A DNA stretch of 6,653 nt from Fervidobacterium sp. (GTDB lineage: Bacteria > Thermotogota > Thermotogae > Thermotogales > Fervidobacteriaceae), in assembly GCA_003526765.1 (NCBI GenBank), contig DPXZ01000147.1, positions 1-6,653 on the forward strand, read 5' to 3'. A model generated the notes under the pieces. That model saw only the letters and a list, made by a program, of their open reading frames with translations. It made no database searches and was not told where the DNA came from. Both the position numbers and the translations under genes were made by a program. This document shows positions 4,799-6,653 of the stretch, piece after piece; position 1 is the first letter of the stretch, and each line of letters begins with the position of its first letter.

Positions 4799-6253
4799 AT
4801 GAGAGTTGCAATGGTGTCTTACGAGGTCTATCCATTTGCAAAGGTTGGCGGATTAGCAGATGTCGTTGGTGCTTTGCCTAAGTATCTTGAGAGGCAAAAT
4901 GTTCAAGTCGATGTTTACATGCCATTCCACAAGAAGGTTGAAGAAAATAGAGCAAAGCTCGGCTATGTGATAGAAAAAATTTCTGAAGGCATAGAGTTAC
5001 CATATGTAAATACTGAGGAAAAATTCGATATTTACAAAACGACGTTACCTGGAACTAAGAACGTCAATGTTTTTCTTATTGCAAATCAGTATTATTTCAG
5101 TGCATCTGAAGTGTATGCTGGACCCGATTTGGCGGAACAGGCCATCTTTTTCTCTAATGGTGTACTTGAAGCGATTAGGAAGTTGGATGTGAGTTACGAT
5201 GTTATCCATGTGAACGATTGGCAGACTTCACTCATCCCCGTGTATCTCAAATCACTGTACAAGGATTCTCCTGTGTTTGCGAAGACTTCTACGGTGTTGA
5301 CAATCCACAATCTTGGCTATCAAGGCCTATATGACCCTAAATATTTGAAATTTTCTGGTCTGCCTGAATATTTGTTCAATATCGATGGACTTGAATTCTA
5401 TGGGAAGATGAATTTTCTTAAGGGTGGTATCATCTTTTCAGATGTGATAAATACCGTCAGTCCAACGTACGCAAGGGAAATCCAGACTAAAGAGTACGGT
5501 GAGAAGCTTGATGGCGTGTTAAGACTAAGAAGTAATGACCTGTACGGTATACTTAATGGTATAGACTACGATGAGTACAATCCTAAGACCGATAAGCATA
5601 TTTTCGTCAACTATGATTTGAATTCTATAGAATTGAAGAAGGAAAATAAGAGGATGCTTCAAGCCGAGCTCGGACTTCCACAGAAGGATGCGCCGATGAT
5701 TGGTATGATAAATAGGCTCGTTGTCCAAAAAGGGCTTGATATATTGGCAGAGATCATGGATTATGTATCGCTATTTGATTTACAATTTGTGCTTCTTGGT
5801 ACTGGCGATGCAGAGTACGAGGAGATGTTCAGAAAGCTTGGTGCAAAGTATCCTGAGAAGTATTCGATAAATACGAAATTTGATATAGTTCTTGCACAAA
5901 AGATTTATGCTGGTGCAGATATGTTCATGATGCCTTCGAGGTATGAGCCTTGCGGACTTGGCCAGATGTACAGTCTTAGATACGGAACGATTCCAATAGT
6001 GAGATACACTGGTGGTTTGGCAGATACTGTCAAGGAGTACGACATTTCGACAAGAGAGGGAAATGGATTTGGATTTGAAGGATATGATTCAGCACATTTG
6101 TTGAAGGCGGTTGCAAAGGCGCTATATTGCTACAATGAGAAGGAACATTGGGATAATATTGTAAAGAATGCCATGACAACAGATTTGACTTGGGATAGTT
6201 CTGCAAAGGAGTATATCAAGCTTTATCAAAGGGCAAAGGCAAAGATTGGTTGA
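4799..6253 (+). CDS. glgA: Glycogen synthase (GT5 family)
   Basis: It extends alpha-1,4-glucan chains from a nucleotide sugar, normally ADP-glucose in bacteria, in the cytoplasm. At 484 residues it has the usual GlgA length and all key parts. The N-terminal Rossmann domain carries KVGGLADVVGALPK (from Lys15, the glucan/nucleotide-binding KxGGL motif), HVNDW (137-141) and HNLGYQG (170-176). The C-terminal domain carries NGIDYDEYNP (253-262), GMINRLVVQKG with the phosphate-binding Arg306 and Lys311, and SRYEPCGLGQMYSLRYGT (380-397) with the GT-B acidic motif, followed by TGGLADTV. The start is ATG 4799, eight bases after GGAGG (4786-4790); an in-frame GTG at 4790 lies within that site. The ribosome binding site overlaps the stop of the upstream hydrolase gene. 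galT follows after 56 bp without an obvious terminator. No GlgB or GlgC gene is in the window. Confidence 0.97.
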   Translation: MRVAMVSYEVYPFAKVGGLADVVGALPKYLERQNVQVDVYMPFHKKVEENRAKLGYVIEKISEGIELPYVNTEEKFDIYKTTLPGTKNVNVFLIANQYYFSASEVYAGPDLAEQAIFFSNGVLEAIRKLDVSYDVIHVNDWQTSLIPVYLKSLYKDSPVFAKTSTVLTIHNLGYQGLYDPKYLKFSGLPEYLFNIDGLEFYGKMNFLKGGIIFSDVINTVSPTYAREIQTKEYGEKLDGVLRLRSNDLYGILNGIDYDEYNPKTDKHIFVNYDLNSIELKKENKRMLQAELGLPQKDAPMIGMINRLVVQKGLDILAEIMDYVSLFDLQFVLLGTGDAEYEEMFRKLGAKYPEKYSINTKFDIVLAQKIYAGADMFMMPSRYEPCGLGQMYSLRYGTIPIVRYTGGLADTVKEYDISTREGNGFGFEGYDSAHLLKAVAKALYCYNEKEHWDNIVKNAMTTDLTWDSSAKEYIKLYQRAKAKIG

Positions 6254-6309
6254 TTCAGTTGATATCAGTTTAATACCATTTTTCTAATCTCAATCAAGGA
6301 GGAATTCTC

Positions 6310-6653
6310 ATGCCAGAATATAGAAAGGACCCTGTTGTGAAAAGATGGGTCATCATTTCGACGGAAAGGGCAAAAAGGCCTCACGATTTCCAAGTCCAGC
6401 CGGAGGACGTCAAGCCTGGCTTTTGTCCATTTGATTATGGTAATGAAACTATGACTCCACCAGAAATCTTGGCGTTTCGACCTGCAGATACGCAGCCTAA
6501 TACACCAGGATGGTGGGTGAGAGTGGTATCGAATAAGTTTCCAGCCGTTGACCCGGATGTGTTGGTCGACAAGTATGGGCATGGTATGTACGATGCGATG
6601 ACTGGTTTCGGATATCACGAGGTGATTGTCGAGACGCCTGACCACAATTCCAC
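6310..6653 (+). CDS. galT: Galactose-1-phosphate uridylyltransferase, N-terminal part (cut by window end)
   Basis: GalT exchanges UMP between UDP-glucose and galactose-1-phosphate in the Leloir pathway, using a covalent uridylyl-histidine. Only the first 114 residues are visible. They show the family pattern: YRKDPVVKRWVIISTERAKRPHDF, then CPFDYGNE, WWVRVVSNKFPAVDP, and GFGYHEVIVETPDH. The catalytic HPH motif lies beyond the window. The zinc-binding CxxC of the usual CPFCxGNE is CxxD here (Cys39, Asp42), so one cysteine ligand is replaced by aspartate. The ATG at 6310 follows AAGGAGGA (6296-6303) by about 7 nt. The gene is 56 bp after glgA on the same strand and probably in the same operon. 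A related uridylyl- or adenylyltransferase activity on other hexose-1-phosphates cannot be excluded from this fragment. Confidence 0.92.
   Translation, partial: MPEYRKDPVVKRWVIISTERAKRPHDFQVQPEDVKPGFCPFDYGNETMTPPEILAFRPADTQPNTPGWWVRVVSNKFPAVDPDVLVDKYGHGMYDAMTGFGYHEVIVETPDHNS

Noticed and set aside
6260..6267. TGATATCA palindrome between glgA and galT
   Set aside because: An 8-bp palindrome in AT-rich sequence is expected by chance and has no supporting context.
6265..6645. 126-codon minus-strand reading frame
   Set aside because: It lies antisense to galT, whose plus-strand product is clearly recognisable, and shows no domain.

Overview
The window looks like chromosomal DNA of a thermophilic Thermotogota bacterium, most likely Fervidobacterium or a close relative. 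This is inference from four things: moderately low GC, Arg codons dominated by AGA/AGG, strong GGAGG-type ribosome binding sites, and a glgA-galT gene pair with Thermotogales-like proteins. No 16S or other decisive marker is present, so the genus is a judgement and not a proof.

Left part, defence region (1-2134). The window opens in the tail of a CRISPR array: the 3' end of one repeat, one spacer of about 40 nt, and a final repeat whose last bases differ. About 50 bp after that repeat starts a CARF-domain gene (150-1268). Its N-terminal half carries the cyclic-oligoadenylate sensor motifs of type III CRISPR accessory proteins. Its C-terminal ~100 residues do not look like a HEPN nuclease and resemble a RelE/HigB-type toxin, which suggests a Cami1-like (CARF-wHTH-RelE) ribosome-dependent mRNA interferase. 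A clear intrinsic terminator ends this unit. Converging on it from the minus strand is a broken archaeal-type ATPase with a DUF234 domain (1320-2134). Its Walker A start and its C-terminal nuclease-like domain survive, but the body of the ATPase is gone and a frameshift separates the pieces. Its promoter remains readable and is overlaid by a perfect 7-bp dyad.

Middle part (2135-4112). A HAD phosphatase of the YihX-like type (2315-2938) is followed by a GAF-GGDEF diguanylate cyclase (3049-4056) with an intact GGDEF active site but a degenerate inhibitory site. A strong terminator ends this stretch.

Right part, carbohydrate operon (4120-6653). An extended -10 promoter precedes a metallo-beta-lactamase-fold hydrolase (4158-4793). 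This gene is tightly coupled to glycogen synthase glgA (4799-6253), which is followed by the start of galT (6310 to the window edge). GlgA and GalT act in glycogen and galactose/hexose-phosphate metabolism, and the HAD enzyme upstream may act on a sugar phosphate of the same pool. The metallo-beta-lactamase substrate is unknown.

The most interesting element is the CARF effector next to the CRISPR array: it may be a translation-targeting effector rather than the usual HEPN RNase. No intergenic stretch exceeds 300 bp.
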